Shown: positions 44,433-55,639 of the stretch, in pieces | Layout of the letters: each line of letters opens with the position of its first letter | Numbering within the stretch: position 1 is the stretch's first letter | From: Spiroplasma endosymbiont of Clivina fossor | GTDB lineage: Bacteria; Bacillota_I; Bacilli_A; Mycoplasmatales; Nriv7 | Length of the DNA: 64,000 bases | Direction: 5' to 3' | NCBI RefSeq assembly: GCF_964031115.1 | Contig: NZ_OZ035006.1 | Coordinates: 496,001 to 560,000 of the forward strand | Translations under genes and position numbers: made by a program | The notes under the pieces: model-generated | Told to the model about the DNA's origin: nothing | What the model saw: only the letters and a program-made list of their open reading frames with translations | The model's database searches: none

Positions 44433-45372
44433 AGATTTAAAAGCAAATAGTAATGTTCTTGATAAATTCTTAGTTGAAAAAATTAATCAAGGAACAACAA
44501 GTAATGGAGCAACATATTTAACAGTAACTTTAAAAGATAAAACAGGACTTATTGAAGCCCGCTTATGAAATTCACAACGCGAAGATGCAATTAGATTACA
44601 AGCAGGAGTAATTGTTAAAATTAATGGTTTAGTTTCAGAATATCAAAGAAGTTTACAAGTTAAAATTAATAATTATGAAATTATTCCTTTACAAGAAGCA
44701 GATCTTAATTTGTTTGTTAAAAGTGCTCCAGTTAGTGAAAGTTTAATGTGGGAACAAATTAATGCGTTTATTATGGAAATTAAAAATGATGTTTGAAAAC
44801 AAATTGTTGAAGAAATTTTAAAGACGCAACAAGATCGTTTTAAAATTTCTCCAGCAGCGGTTAGGCATCATCATAATATTCATTCGGGATTAATGTGACA
44901 TACATTAACTATGTTACAAACAGCAGAAGCGATTTGTAAAATTTATAATGATCGTAAAATTAATAAAAGTTTATTATATGCGGGAATTATTTTACATGAT
45001 ATGGGAAAAACTAAAGAATTACAAGGTGATTTAACAGTTGAATATAGTTTGCAAGGTAAACTAATAGGGCATATTTCAATTATGGCTGGTGAAATTGCTA
45101 CCATTGGTGCGAAATTACAATTAGATATGCAACAAGTAGTTTTATTGCAACATATGGTTTTAGCAAGTCATGGTAAAACTGAATATGGTTCGCCAGTTTT
45201 ACCACAAATTATGGAAGCAGAAATTTTGCATCATATTGATAACTTAGATGCGAGAATTTATGCCATTGATAGTGGTTTAGAACAAGTTGAAAATGAAGCT
45301 TTTTCCCAACGCATTGGCGGACTAGAAAATCGTAGTTTTTATCGTCACAATTATTTTAACAGTGAAATTTAG
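44425..45372 (+). CDS. yhaM: 3'-5' exoribonuclease YhaM type, 315 aa
   Basis: Trims RNA from the 3' end. N-terminal OB fold (TSNGATYLTVTLKDKTGLIEARLW), then an HD phosphohydrolase domain: HHHNIHSGLMWHTLTM, ILHDMGKTKEL with the metal HD pair, and QHMVLASHGKTEYGSPVLP, IDNLDARIY. Normal YhaM length. ATG 44425 overlaps the end of pgcA by eight bases, so the two are co-translated. Confidence 0.9.
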
Positions 45373-45373
45373 T

Positions 45374-45420
45374 TAAAAAAAGAATTCCTAGATTTTGTTA
45401 GGAATTCTTTTTTTAACTAA
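45374..45420. terminator. Bidirectional hairpin terminator between yhaM and hinT
   Basis: AAAAAAAGAATTCCTA pairs with TTAGGAATTCTTTTTTT around a 7-base loop. It overlaps the last codons of hinT. Confidence 0.85.
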
Positions 45421-45828
45421 ATTTAAGTTTTTTTGTAATGTTGTTAGTTCTTTACTGTCAACAACCATTTGACTTTTTGGTAATTGTAAACCACTGTGGG
45501 AAGAATACTTAGGAATAATATGTAAATGATAGTGTTCAATAGTTTGTCCAGCGAGAATGCCATTATTAGAAATAAAATTAAATGCTGAAGTATTAAGTTG
45601 CACTTCAATTTGTTTAGCGACTTTTTTAGCAGTAATATTAACAAAAGAAATGATATCATCATTGGTATTAATAAAATTTGTACTATGAATTTTAGGGATA
45701 ACTAGGGTGTGTCCTTTGTCAAGGGGCATAATGTCTAAAAAGGCAATTGTATGTTCATCTTCATAAATTATATGACTAGGAATTTCGTGCAAAATTATTT
45801 TGCAAAATAAACAAGATTGTTCATGCAT
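45388..45828 (-). CDS. hinT: HIT family nucleotide hydrolase, 146 aa
   Basis: Hydrolyses nucleoside 5'-phosphoramidates and related substrates. N-terminal CLFCKIILHEIPSHIIYEDEHTIAFLDIMPLDKGHTLVIPKIH and the histidine triad HYHLHIIPKY are characteristic. Start ATG 45828 behind AAGGAGG. Normal length. The C-terminal end (KKRIPNKI) runs into the terminator hairpin, an economical overlap. Confidence 0.92.
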   Translation of the reverse strand: MHEQSCLFCKIILHEIPSHIIYEDEHTIAFLDIMPLDKGHTLVIPKIHSTNFINTNDDIISFVNITAKKVAKQIEVQLNTSAFNFISNNGILAGQTIEHYHLHIIPKYSSHSGLQLPKSQMVVDSKELTTLQKNLNLVKKRIPNKI

Positions 45829-45847
45829 TTAATAATCCTCCTTGTTT

Positions 45848-45880
45848 AAAAAAGAGAACAGTTAACTGTTCTCTTTTTTT
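45848..45880. terminator. Hairpin terminator of the lipoprotein operon
   Basis: AGAGAACAGTT (45853-45863) pairs perfectly with AACTGTTCTCT (45864-45874), with A and T runs on both sides. It follows the stop of the lipoprotein at 45886 and precedes hinT. Confidence 0.85.
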
Positions 45881-45885
45881 GTAAA

Positions 45886-47370
45886 TTAATCATCTTCTTC
45901 ATCTTGGAAATAAGTAGATAAATCTTCTCATATCTTTTTATCGTAAATATTTTTCTTAGTTACAATGTATTTTGTATATAAATATTGACTAGCATTCTTT
46001 TTTAAATTATCATCTTTGGAAATTATAAATAATAATTCATTAATTAATGATGTTTTTTTATTATTAGGAAGAGTTTGCATTCTCGTATTATTGCGTTCGC
46101 TATTTTTTTTAGTTCCTGTTTTATTAGTATTATTTTTTCACTCAAATTCTATCCCGTTATCAATTTGAATTTCTTTATCATCATCAATTTTATAACCTTT
46201 AAACAAATCAGTGACAAAAATTGGGAGAACATAAATTTTAGATACATAACGACGGTCTTCAGTATAAAATTTATTTATTTCAGAATTATTAGGAGCTTTA
46301 CTACTAGCAAAGCCAACAATTTGTCTCTCTTTCACTTGTTCTTTATAAAAATCTTCTATTGTGTTGTCATCATAAGGATTATTATCATTACCATAAGCAA
46401 CAAAACCACGAAAACCTGCCATATTAAATATTGGATCAAAAATTGTTTTGACTTCATTATTATCAGGTTTAAATTTATTTTTGAAAGTATCATCAGGAAT
46501 TAACATAACATCATCGCTAGGTAAATTTGCTTCATCTTCCTTTTTAACTTTTACTTCTCAAACCATTTTTATTTTACTATCTCAAACATTACCTGAATCA
46601 AATGTTTGCACACTTTTAGAAACAGTTCAACTTATTGGCAATGAATAATTACCATCTTTTTTTAATTCAAAAATCCGATCTTGTAATCAAGTCATTGTCA
46701 TTAAATTATCAAGAATAGTAGGTTTAATTTGTGCATTATAGTAATCAGCAAATCGTTCACGAACTTTAACTTTATAATTTATGGTTTCATTGTTGGCGCT
46801 TGTGATTTCGGCTGTCATTAAGTTATTAATGCTTGGTTGAATTGTATCAGTATAGGCCTCATCTTTTTCTTCATCTCAAGTCCCTAAAATATGCCATTCC
46901 GCTGATTGCTTAATGTCGTATCCTTGTTTAGTAACTGTTGCTTCTAAGAAACTATTATTTAATCTTGCTTTTAAGTATTCTTGATATAATTTATCACCTG
47001 CTATTTGGTTTCAAAGGTTATCAAATTGTTGCAAATAATTTTTAATTTCTGTCTCAGATAAGTTTTCAATTTTTTTGCCTCGTATTTTCGCATATATCGT
47101 AACAAATTCATTACGAGCAATAATCTCTTTAATAGCATTAAAACCATATTCACTAATCTTACCTTTAAATTTATCAAATAATGCTTTTCCAGTAATATTA
47201 TTTTTATCGATTATTTCAAGTAATTTAATAAATTGTTCTTCTTGAGTTTTTTCAGATATATTAGTATCAATGCGGTCTTTAGATTTACTACAAGCAATAA
47301 CAGTTACAATAGGAGATGAAGATATTAAAATTGTACTCATGAAACTGACTAATTTCTTTAGTATTTGCAT
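45886..47370 (-). CDS. Lipoprotein of unknown function, 494 aa
   Basis: Signal peptide LVSFMSTILISSSPIVTVIAC with Cys27 as lipid anchor. The rest is a large, charged, Asn/Lys-rich surface domain without recognisable motif; regions such as YKVKVRERFADYYNAQIKP and the end WEDLSTYFQDEEDD are plain. Read through several TGA as Trp. The ATG lies one base after the stop of the upstream lipoprotein gene (TAA-G-ATG), with GGAG inside that gene, so the two are coupled. No function can be given; lipoproteins of this size in mollicutes are surface antigens or transport-related. Confidence 0.82.
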
Positions 47371-47371
47371 C

Positions 47372-49369
47372 TTAATGTTTCTCCTTTTCTAATTGTAATC
47401 AATAGTTACTAATTTCTGTTGATGAATAAAGGTTCCCTGTTAAAGAATGGTTATTTTTAGGTTTAATAGAAGTTGGGGGAGTATTCCCTTTAATAGTTCA
47501 TAAGTTATCTTTATTATTCATAAAGTTATCATTAATAAGTTTATTAACATCAATTAATGCTCCAATAGTTTTATTTTTATTGGAAGGAATCTTATTAATG
47601 GCATCATTTTCATCATTTAGATTTTTACTTAAAATATTAATTTTAGTTCCTAACAGTGAAGAACGAGAAGGTTTAAATATTTTACCTAAAATAGCAGTTC
47701 ATTTATCTTGGTCAGATTCAATATATTTTTTATATCATTCATTATTTGGTTTATCATCATTTCGTTCTAATCACGCCATCATATCTCAAAATCAAAATCA
47801 TCAGTTTTCATTATTATCAATATTATTTTGGGAAAAATCAGTATAAGTTTTAATTTCATTCAAAGGATTAAAACCAGAACTTTCACTTTGAGGATTATCA
47901 TCAACGCGTTTTTTAAATTCATCAAATAAATATTGTAAATAGGGAGTTTTAGCAAGACGCATATTTACAGGTGAAGTTATTGCCGGATATTTGCCGTCAC
48001 TTTCTTGATTTTCGCCAATATCACCATCAGCTTTATAACCATCTCGTAAGTGGTCATAACCATTAATTTTAATAAAACGCACTTCATTCGTATCAGCAAT
48101 AAAAACAACTTTATCATTACCAATTTTAATTTTTTTAAAAATATTATTTTTGTTGCTATCTTTTCGTTCATCATTTAAATCGTTTAAAAGGGCATCAAAG
48201 TTAGTTGGAATACTTCCGCCATCAGTACCATCGTATGCTAAATCATAAGTCGCTGCTTTAAACATTGGACTAAATTTATCATTAGAACTATCTAAAATTA
48301 ATAAATTAGGTAATTGACCAAAGGTTGTTTTGTTATCATCGCTATATAAACCAGCCAATTGTTCAAAAGATTTACTTTTAGCATCACTTAAAAAATCATT
48401 AATGTTTTTTAAATTCTTATTTTCATCAAAATCTTTTGTTTCAATGCCATCTTCTAAACCATTTTTGTCTTTACCATCATATTTAAAATTAATTTGAGAA
48501 ACTAATAACGGTTTTAAATTAAAGTATCATTGTTCAGCAATAAATTTTTGTTCTTTACTTAATTTATTTGATTGTTGAGCATCGGGGTTCATCATTACCT
48601 TATTGTGCTCATCAAATTTAATAAGATTTTCTGGTTTGATAGCAAAAGTATTGAAAAGACTTTCAATTTTTTCTTTTAATTCATTATTATTAAGTTTATA
48701 TGCTTTTCTTAATGCTCGGTTCCGAGTTTCGGTTTCGGTTTTACTCCCATATCATAAATCAATGTTAAAATTAGCACCATCGCTGTTGATTTTCTTTATT
48801 AAATCATTGGCAATTCTTTTAATTTGTTCCATACTATAGCGATCATAATCAATTTGAAAGTCATTAATAAATTTTTTTCGAAAAGTTTCATAAACATTAT
48901 TGGGAGTAGAATTATCTAATAATAAGTGATCCTTAAATCCTTCTACACCACCTCATTTTTTATATTCTTTAGCTTCTTCTTTGGTTTTATTATTTCCTCA
49001 TTGTTTATGTACAGTTCCTTCAATATAAGTATTTAAATTGGTCATCATATTATCGTAACTTTTTTTAAATATCGGATCATTTTTTTTGTTTTTAAGAACA
49101 GATAGTTGTAAGCGTTTAGTAAACTCAACAAATTGTTCTTTTTTAATTTCATTATTTTTAATGAAATTATTGAAAAGTTGATCAATTGTAATGCGATCTA
49201 ATTTTCCTGAAAAATCATCTAATCCTTTAAATTTTAATGTTGGAAGGTCAAGAAGTACTTGCGAACCATCATCACCAATAAATTCTCATTTATTGGAGCA
49301 AGCTGCTGATGTCCATATTGGACTTATTGATAACACCAAAGCAAATGGTAAAACTATCTTTTTCTTCAT
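47372..49369 (-). CDS. Lipoprotein of unknown function, 665 aa
   Basis: Signal peptide VLPFALVLSISPIWTSAACS with the lipid Cys at about residue 23. A large exposed domain follows, rich in Lys, Asn and Asp, with segments LPTLKFKGLDDFSG, EQWYFNLKPLLVSQINFKYDG and an unusually Trp-rich stretch NWWFWFWDMMAWLER near residues 500-520 (encoded mostly by TGA). ATG 49369 after AAGGAG; a TATAAT box lies upstream at 49428-49433. First gene of a two-lipoprotein operon. The similar overall design of both products suggests a family spread by duplication, as in other spiroplasmas. Confidence 0.82.
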
Positions 49370-49427
49370 TAATCTCAATCACTCCTTAAATATTAGTTTT
49401 CATAAAATATTTAATTTTACAATACAT

Positions 49428-49433
49428 ATTATA
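49428..49433 (-). promoter_or_regulatory. -10 box of the lipoprotein operon
   Basis: TATAAT on the minus strand, about 60 bases before ATG 49369, in TAGTGTATAATATG. No convincing -35 box. Confidence 0.5.
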
Positions 49434-49472
49434 CACTATATAGTAAAAATGTAATTTCTAAAATACGGGTAC

Positions 49473-49591
49473 GGTCGCGTTTAGTTTTCTTAGGTATTTT
49501 TTAAAAAAGAAAAAATAATCATTTACTATAAATTATTTCAATATTCAAATTAAGTATATATTTCTTATGTATGATTTTTGTTGTAAAAAAT
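49473..49591 (+). repeat. 118-bp element remnant, copy 2 of 3 (inverted)
   Basis: Begins GGTCGCGTTTAGTTTTCTTA and continues as the complement of 42543-42660. The IS1595-like left end begins directly after it at 49592, the same junction as at 42542/42543. Confidence 0.82.
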
Positions 49592-51199
49592 TTTTAATTT
49601 TGTCGAAAACTCTTGATATTTATTGAATATACTTAATTTTAGGTATATTTTTAATATGATAGAGGTGGATAATAATTATGGAAAAAATAATTCAAGAACT
49701 AGTAAATACTTTAACAGATGATCAATTTTTAGAATTTTATGAAAAAGTCAAACAACAAGCAGAATTAATAAAAAAACAAAAACGTTTAAATGAAATTGAT
49801 CAAAAATTTAGAGCGCAAGGTATTAAATGCCCTAAATGTGAATCTTACCATTGCGTTAAAAATGGACATAATTCAGAAGGAAAACAAAAATATTTATGTA
49901 AAAATTGCCGTGCAAGTTTTGACGCTTTTCGTAATCATTTTATTTATTGAAGTCATTTAAATTATGAACAATGAAATTTATTGATTCAAATTTCATTGCT
50001 GGGGCAATCTAGTAAAACAATTTCTCGTTTTATTAAAACTACATTAAAAACTGCTTGATATAATCGTCAAAAATTAATGAAATCAAAACAATTAGAAAAT
50101 ACCCAATTAAAATTTAAAAAATTATCTGGTAAAATCCAAATCGATGAAACATTTATTAAAGAAATTCATAAAGGAAATTTCAAATATAAAACTGATCCAC
50201 GAAGAATTCACCTTGACCCATTCGCAACTAATACTAAATGCTGTATTCAAATGGCAATTGATAATAATAACAATATTTATGTTAAATCCACAAACACCAA
50301 ACGTTTACAAAAACAATGAGTTATTGAAAATATGAACAAAGAATTAATTAACGAAAATTCAATTATTACTTCCGATATGCAAAAATTATATTTTTTAGTA
50401 GCAAAACAAACAAATTCTACTTTATGTGTAACTAAAACAACAATTAATCCTGAAGCTAGTTATCGTAACTTAAATAAAATCAGTAAATTACAATCTAGTC
50501 TTAAAGAAGCCTTAATTCATTATCATGGTTTAGGTTTTACTAATATTCAAAATTATTTAAATCTCTGAAAATGAAAATACCAACATAAGGGTTTAACTCC
50601 AAATCAACAAACAGCGGTATTATATTTTAATAGACTTCTTGCAAAATTAATTTAAAATATAATTGAATTGTTGTTTTTAATAAAAAGGTGGAATTTAAAT
50701 GAAATTTAAAAAAAATAATCAAATAAGTGATAAAAATTTTTTAAGATTAACTGGTATTAAACATACTACTTTTAATAAAATGCTAGAAATTTTAAAAATA
50801 GAAGAATTAAAAAAGAGATTTCGTCGCGGAAGAACCAATAAATTATCATTAGAAAATCGTATTTTAATGACTTTAGAATATTGAAGAGAATATAGAACTT
50901 ATTTTCATATTGCAAAAAGTTATGATATTAGTGAAAGTAGTTGTTATAGAAATATCAAATGAATTGAAGACACTTTAATAAAACACCCTAATTTTCAACA
51001 ACTTACTGGTCAAAAATCACTATTAAAAGATTATTTCAAAGATAAGACTGTTATAATTGATGTAACTGAAAGCCAAATCCAACGCCCAAAAAAAGACAAA
51101 AACAGCACTACTCAGGAAAAAAGAAAAAACACACAATAAAAACACAAGTTATAATTGAAAAAGATAGTAAAAAAATTATTAGTTCTGATTTTTCTTATG

Positions 51200-52105
51200 A
51201 GACTTGGTACATAACCTTTAATTTTATCTACTATTTTGATAATATTATTTCCTAGGTGAAGTACAAATGTTAGATAAATACAAAGACGAAAACGAATTTT
51301 ATAGTTTAATAGGCATAAAATATAAAACTTTCATGAAAATGGTAGAAATTTTAAAAGAAGGTGAAGCTAAACAAAAACAAATTGGTGGTAGACCAAATAA
51401 ATTATCAATAGAGCAAAGATTACTTATGACTTTAGAATACTGAAAAGAATATAGTACATATCGTATTATTGCAAAAAAATATAATATTAGTCATGTTAGT
51501 TGTATTCGTAATATCTTTTGAGTTGAAAATACTCTAATAAAAAATAGTCACTTTCATATACCTGGCAAAAAGATATTATTAGAAAATAAGGGTACTACTA
51601 ATAATTTATTAGCAATTGATGCTACAGAAATTCCAATTGAAAGAATTAAAAAAAACTAAAATTATTATTTTCTGGTAAGAAAAGGCAACATTCATTAAAA
51701 TCGCAAATAATTATTGATTTATTTAACAATAAAATTATTTCAGTAGATTTTTGTTATGGCAGTACTCATGATTATAAGTTATTTTTAAAATCAAATACAC
51801 TTATAAATCCAAAATTAGAATTAATTGCCGATTCAGGATATCAAGGTTTGCAAAATGTTCATAAAAATACATTATTGCCAATTAAAAAGAGTAAAAATAA
51901 TCCTTTAAATCCAGATAAAAAGGAATATAATAGCTTTTTAAGTAAAGTTAGAATTGTCATTGAACATGTTTTTGCTAGATTAAAAAGATTTAAAATACTA
52001 GTTTATCGTTATCGCAATAAGATTAGAAGATTTGGATTACGATTTAACTTAATTTCAGGAATATATAATTTTGAATTAAGCTAGTTATAGTTATGTACCA
52101 AGTCT
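51200..52105 (+). mobile_element. Second type of IS5-family element (element 2), 906 bp
   Basis: Terminal repeats AGACTTGGTACATAAC, sharing AGACTT with the other type. 3-bp duplication atg (51197-51199, 52106-52108). Only copy in the window. Confidence 0.88.
51267..52084 (+). CDS. IS5-family transposase of element 2, -1 frameshifted
   Basis: orfA 51267-51659 (LDKYKDENEFYSLIGIKYKTF..., 130 aa) ends just after an eight-A run; a -1 slip there continues as IKKKLKLLFSGKKRQHSLKSQ, the standard core, to stop 52084. Acidic residues: LLAIDATEIPIE, IADSGYQGLQ and VRIVIEHVFARLKRFK. It is only about half identical to the abundant type, so a separate lineage, but uses the same expression method. Confidence 0.82.
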
Positions 52106-52718
52106 ATGGTAAAAACCATGACTTTAAAATTTTAAAAGATTCAAAAATTAAATTTTTACCAGAAACAACTGTTTTAGTGGATTTAGGTTATCAAGGCATA
52201 CAAAAAATTAATCATAATGTTTTAATTCCTAAAAGAAAATCAAAGAAAAACCCTTTAAATAAAGAAGAAAAGCAAAATAATGAGCGAATTTCAAAAATGA
52301 GAATTGTTATTGAAAATGTTTTTGCTATACTTAAAAAATTTAAAATTATTAGTGAAAAATATCGAAATCGTAGAAAAAGATTTGCTTTAAGATTTAATTT
52401 AATAGCTTCAATTTATAATTTACAACTATTAGTTTAAATATATTTGATAATTTAAAATTTCAGTCTTTTTTTATTGTAAATAATAATTTTTATTATGTTT
52501 TAATGACAAAATATTTGTAAAAATAATCTAAAAATTATTTTAATAACACTTTTATATTTATTTTAAATTTAAAAATTATAATTATCATATTAATTTTGCA
52601 AGAAGTCTAATGTATAAAAAAAGTTAAAGTAAAAATAGTAATTTTACATAAAAGCCTTTTAAAATTATCAAGTTGATGATTTTTTTTATTTTATCAAGAG
52701 TTTTCGACAAAATTAAAA

Positions 52719-52766
52719 AAAAAATGCATAAAACCTAAAACGCTTTTAAATCATTTAATACTTAAT
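52719..52766. other. 48-bp orphan sequence between IS elements
   Basis: Short AT-rich piece (contains cataaaacctaaaacgc) that matches nothing else seen in the window; probably a scrap of former chromosomal DNA. Confidence 0.5.
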
Positions 52767-53834
52767 AGACTTCTTGCAAAATTAATTTAAAATATAATTG
52801 AATTGTTGTTTTTAATAAAAAGGTGGAATTTAAATGAAATTTAAAAAAAATAATCAAATAAGTGATAAAAATTTTTTAAGATTAACTGGTATTAAACATA
52901 CTACTTTTAATAAAATGCTAGAAATTTTAAAAATAGAAGAATTAAAAAAGAGATTTCGTCGCGGAAGAACCAATAAATTATCATTAGAAAATCGTATTTT
53001 AATGACTTTAGAATATTGAAGAGAATATAGAACTTATTTTCATATTGCAAAAAGTTATGATATTAGTGAAAGTAGTTGTTATAGAAATATCAAATGAATT
53101 GAAGACACTTTAATAAAACACCCTAATTTTCAACAACTTACTGGTCAAAAATCACTATTAAAAGATTATTTCAAAGATAAGACTGTTATAATTGATGTAA
53201 CTGAAAGCCAAATCCAACGCCCAAAAAAAGACAAAAACAGCACTACTCAGGAAAAAAGAAAAAACACACAATAAAAACACAAGTTATAATTGAAAAAGAT
53301 AGTAAAAAAATTATTAGTTCTGATTTTTCTTATGGTAAAAACCATGACTTTAAAATTTTAAAAGATTCAAAAATTAAATTTTTACCAGAAACAACTGTTT
53401 TAGTGGATTTAGGTTATCAAGGCATACAAAAAATTAATCATAATGTTTTAATTCCTAAAAGAAAATCAAAGAAAAACCCTTTAAATAAAGAAGAAAAGCA
53501 AAATAATGAGCGAATTTCAAAAATGAGAATTGTTATTGAAAATGTTTTTGCTATACTTAAAAAATTTAAAATTATTAGTGAAAAATATCGAAATCGTAGA
53601 AAAAGATTTGCTTTAAGATTTAATTTAATAGCTTCAATTTATAATTTACAACTATTAGTTTAAATATATTTGATAATTTAAAATTTCAGTCTTTTTTTAT
53701 TGTAAATAATAATTTTTATTATGTTTTAATGACAAAATATTTGTAAAAATAATCTAAAAATTATTTTAATAACACTTTTATATTTATTTTAAATTTAAAA
53801 ATTATAATTATCATATTAATTTTGCAAGAAGTCT
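52767..53834 (+). mobile_element. IS5-family element, copy 7, 1068 bp
   Basis: Complete. Flanks both show AAT (52764-52766, 53835-53837), but the left side is the orphan piece and the right side is internal IS1595 sequence, so this may be a recombination junction. Confidence 0.9.
52834..53663 (+). CDS. IS5-family transposase, -1 frameshifted, copy 7
   Basis: ATG 52834 to stop 53663; same as 3148-3977. Confidence 0.85.
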
Positions 53835-53837
53835 AAT

Positions 53838-54194
53838 ATTTATGTTAAATCCACAAACACCAAACGTTTACAAAAACAATGAGTTATTGAAAATATGAAC
53901 AAAGAATTAATTAACGAAAATTCAATTATTACTTCTGATATGCAAAAATTATATTTTTTAGTAGCAAAACAAACAAATTCTACTTTATGTGTAACTAAAA
54001 CAACAACTAATCCTGAAGCTAGTTATCGTAACTTAAATAAAATCAGTAAATTACAATCTAGTCTTAAAGAAGCCTTAATTCATTATCATGGTTTAGGTTT
54101 TACTAATATTCAAAATTATTTAAATCTCTGAAAATGAAAATACCAACATAAGGGTTTAACTCCAAACCAACAAACAGCGGTATTATATTTTAAT
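53838..54194 (+). pseudogene. IS1595-family transposase, 5'-truncated
   Basis: Reads from YVKSTNTKRLQKQ to TAVLYFN in the frame of ATG 53895; one substitution (KTTTNPE for KTTINPE). Confidence 0.82.
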
Positions 54195-55262
54195 AGACTT
54201 CTTGCAAAATTAATTTAAAATATAATTGAATTGTTGTTTTTAATAAAAAGGTGGAATTTAAATGAAATTTAAAAAAAATAATCAAATAAGTGATAAAAAT
54301 TTTTTAAGATTAACTGGTATTAAACATACTACTTTTAATAAAATGCTAGAAATTTTAAAAATAGAAGAATTAAAAAAGAGATTTCGTCGCGGAAGAACCA
54401 ATAAATTATCATTAGAAAATCGTATTTTAATGACTTTAGAATATTGAAGAGAATATAGAACTTATTTTCATATTGCAAAAAGTTATGATATTAGTGAAAG
54501 TAGTTGTTATAGAAATATCAAATGAATTGAAGACACTTTAATAAAACACCCTAATTTTCAACAACTTACTGGTCAAAAATCACTATTAAAAGATTATTTC
54601 AAAGATAAGACTGTTATAATTGATGTAACTGAAAGCCAAATCCAACGCCCAAAAAAAGACAAAAACAGCACTACTCAGGAAAAAAGAAAAAACACACAAT
54701 AAAAACACAAGTTATAATTGAAAAAGATAGTAAAAAAATTATTAGTTCTGATTTTTCTTATGGTAAAAACCATGACTTTAAAATTTTAAAAGATTCAAAA
54801 ATTAAATTTTTACCAGAAACAACTGTTTTAGTGGATTTAGGTTATCAAGGCATACAAAAAATTAATCATAATGTTTTAATTCCTAAAAGAAAATCAAAGA
54901 AAAACCCTTTAAATAAAGAAGAAAAGCAAAATAATGAGCGAATTTCAAAAATGAGAATTGTTATTGAAAATGTTTTTGCTATACTTAAAAAATTTAAAAT
55001 TATTAGTGAAAAATATCGAAATCGTAGAAAAAGATTTGCTTTAAGATTTAATTTAATAGCTTCAATTTATAATTTACAACTATTAGTTTAAATATATTTG
55101 ATAATTTAAAATTTCAGTCTTTTTTTATTGTAAATAATAATTTTTATTATGTTTTAATGACAAAATATTTGTAAAAATAATCTAAAAATTATTTTAATAA
55201 CACTTTTATATTTATTTTAAATTTAAAAATTATAATTATCATATTAATTTTGCAAGAAGTCT
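54195..55262 (+). mobile_element. IS5-family element, copy 8, 1068 bp
   Basis: Duplication AAT (54192-54194, 55263-55265), at exactly the IS1595 position used by copy 6. Confidence 0.92.
54262..55091 (+). CDS. IS5-family transposase, -1 frameshifted, copy 8
   Basis: ATG 54262 to stop 55091; same as 3148-3977. Confidence 0.85.
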
Positions 55263-55370
55263 AATGTATAAAAAAGTTAAAATAAAAATAGTAATTTTAC
55301 ATAAAAGCCTTTTAAAATTATCAAGTTGATGATTTTTTTATTTTATCAAGAGTTTTCGACAAAATTAAAA

Positions 55371-55489
55371 ATTTTTTACAACAAAAATCATACATAAGAA
55401 ATATATACTTAATTTGCATATTGAAATAATTTATAGTAAATGATTATTTTTTCTTTTTTAAAAAATACCTAAGAAAACTAAACGCGACC
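55371..55489 (-). repeat. 118-bp element remnant, copy 3 of 3
   Basis: Same orientation as 42543-42660 with one visible mismatch (gcatatt for gaatatt). Here it abuts the right end of an IS1595-like element, while copies 1 and 2 abut the left end. Confidence 0.82.
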
Positions 55490-55547
55490 TTTCTTTATAA
55501 TTTACTTTGTCAGTTTTAATAACTTTGATAGAATATATTTATATTAT

Positions 55548-55623
55548 AGGGGTATAGTTCAATTGGTAGAACAGCGGTCTTCAAAACCGCGTGTTGTGGG
55601 TTCAAGTCCTGCTACCCCTGCCA
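55548..55623 (+). tRNA. tRNA-Trp (anticodon UCA), CCA encoded
   Basis: 76 nt. Acceptor AGGGGTA/TACCCCT, D arm GTTC/GAAC, anticodon stem GCGGT/ACCGC with loop CTTCAAA (anticodon TCA at positions 34-36), T arm GTGGG-TTCAAGT-CCTGC with two G-T pairs, discriminator G and CCA. It decodes UGA (and by wobble UGG) as tryptophan, in agreement with the many in-frame TGA codons. Normal arm lengths exclude tRNA-Sec. Confidence 0.96.
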
Positions 55624-55639
55624 ATAAAATTAGTTATTA

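Larger units (their letters stand above)
50699..52437 (+). pseudogene. IS5-family transposase, split by element 2
   Basis: orfA is whole from ATG 50699; orfB is interrupted at SDFSY by the second IS5-family element and resumes with GKNHDFKILK at 52109 to the stop at 52437. Confidence 0.85.
50632..52608 (+). mobile_element. IS5-family element, copy 6, split by element 2
   Basis: AGACTT ends, duplication AAT (50629-50631, 52609-52611). Its own length after removing 51200-52105 plus 3 bp is exactly 1068. Confidence 0.92.
49678..52619 (+). pseudogene. IS1595-family transposase, split near its end
   Basis: ATG 49678; reads as 253-1212 to TAVLYFN, where the IS5-like copy enters four codons before the stop. 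The restored end would be VLYFNV. Loss of one residue and fusion to IS sequence may or may not abolish activity. Confidence 0.83.
49592..52718 (+). mobile_element. IS1595-like element split by a nested IS5-like pair
   Basis: Left terminal repeat at 49592, right terminal repeat ending 52718. IS5-like copy 6 (50632-52608), itself holding another IS5-family element, is inserted near the end of the transposase gene. Confidence 0.9.
53835..55370 (+). mobile_element. IS1595-like element, 3' part only, with nested IS5-like copy
   Basis: Begins inside the transposase gene (atatttatgttaaatcc) and ends with the right terminal repeat at 55370. It carries IS5-like copy 8 at the same position as the copy at 49592-52718. 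Confidence 0.88.

Noticed and set aside
46075-46503. Plus-strand 142-codon hydrophobic frame
   Set aside because: Lies fully inside the minus-strand lipoprotein gene 45886-47370, which has signal peptide, coupling and terminator; a composition shadow.
55548-55623. tRNA-Sec because of anticodon UCA
   Set aside because: Arm lengths are those of a normal 76-nt tRNA, and UGA is clearly a Trp codon throughout; no selenoprotein genes.
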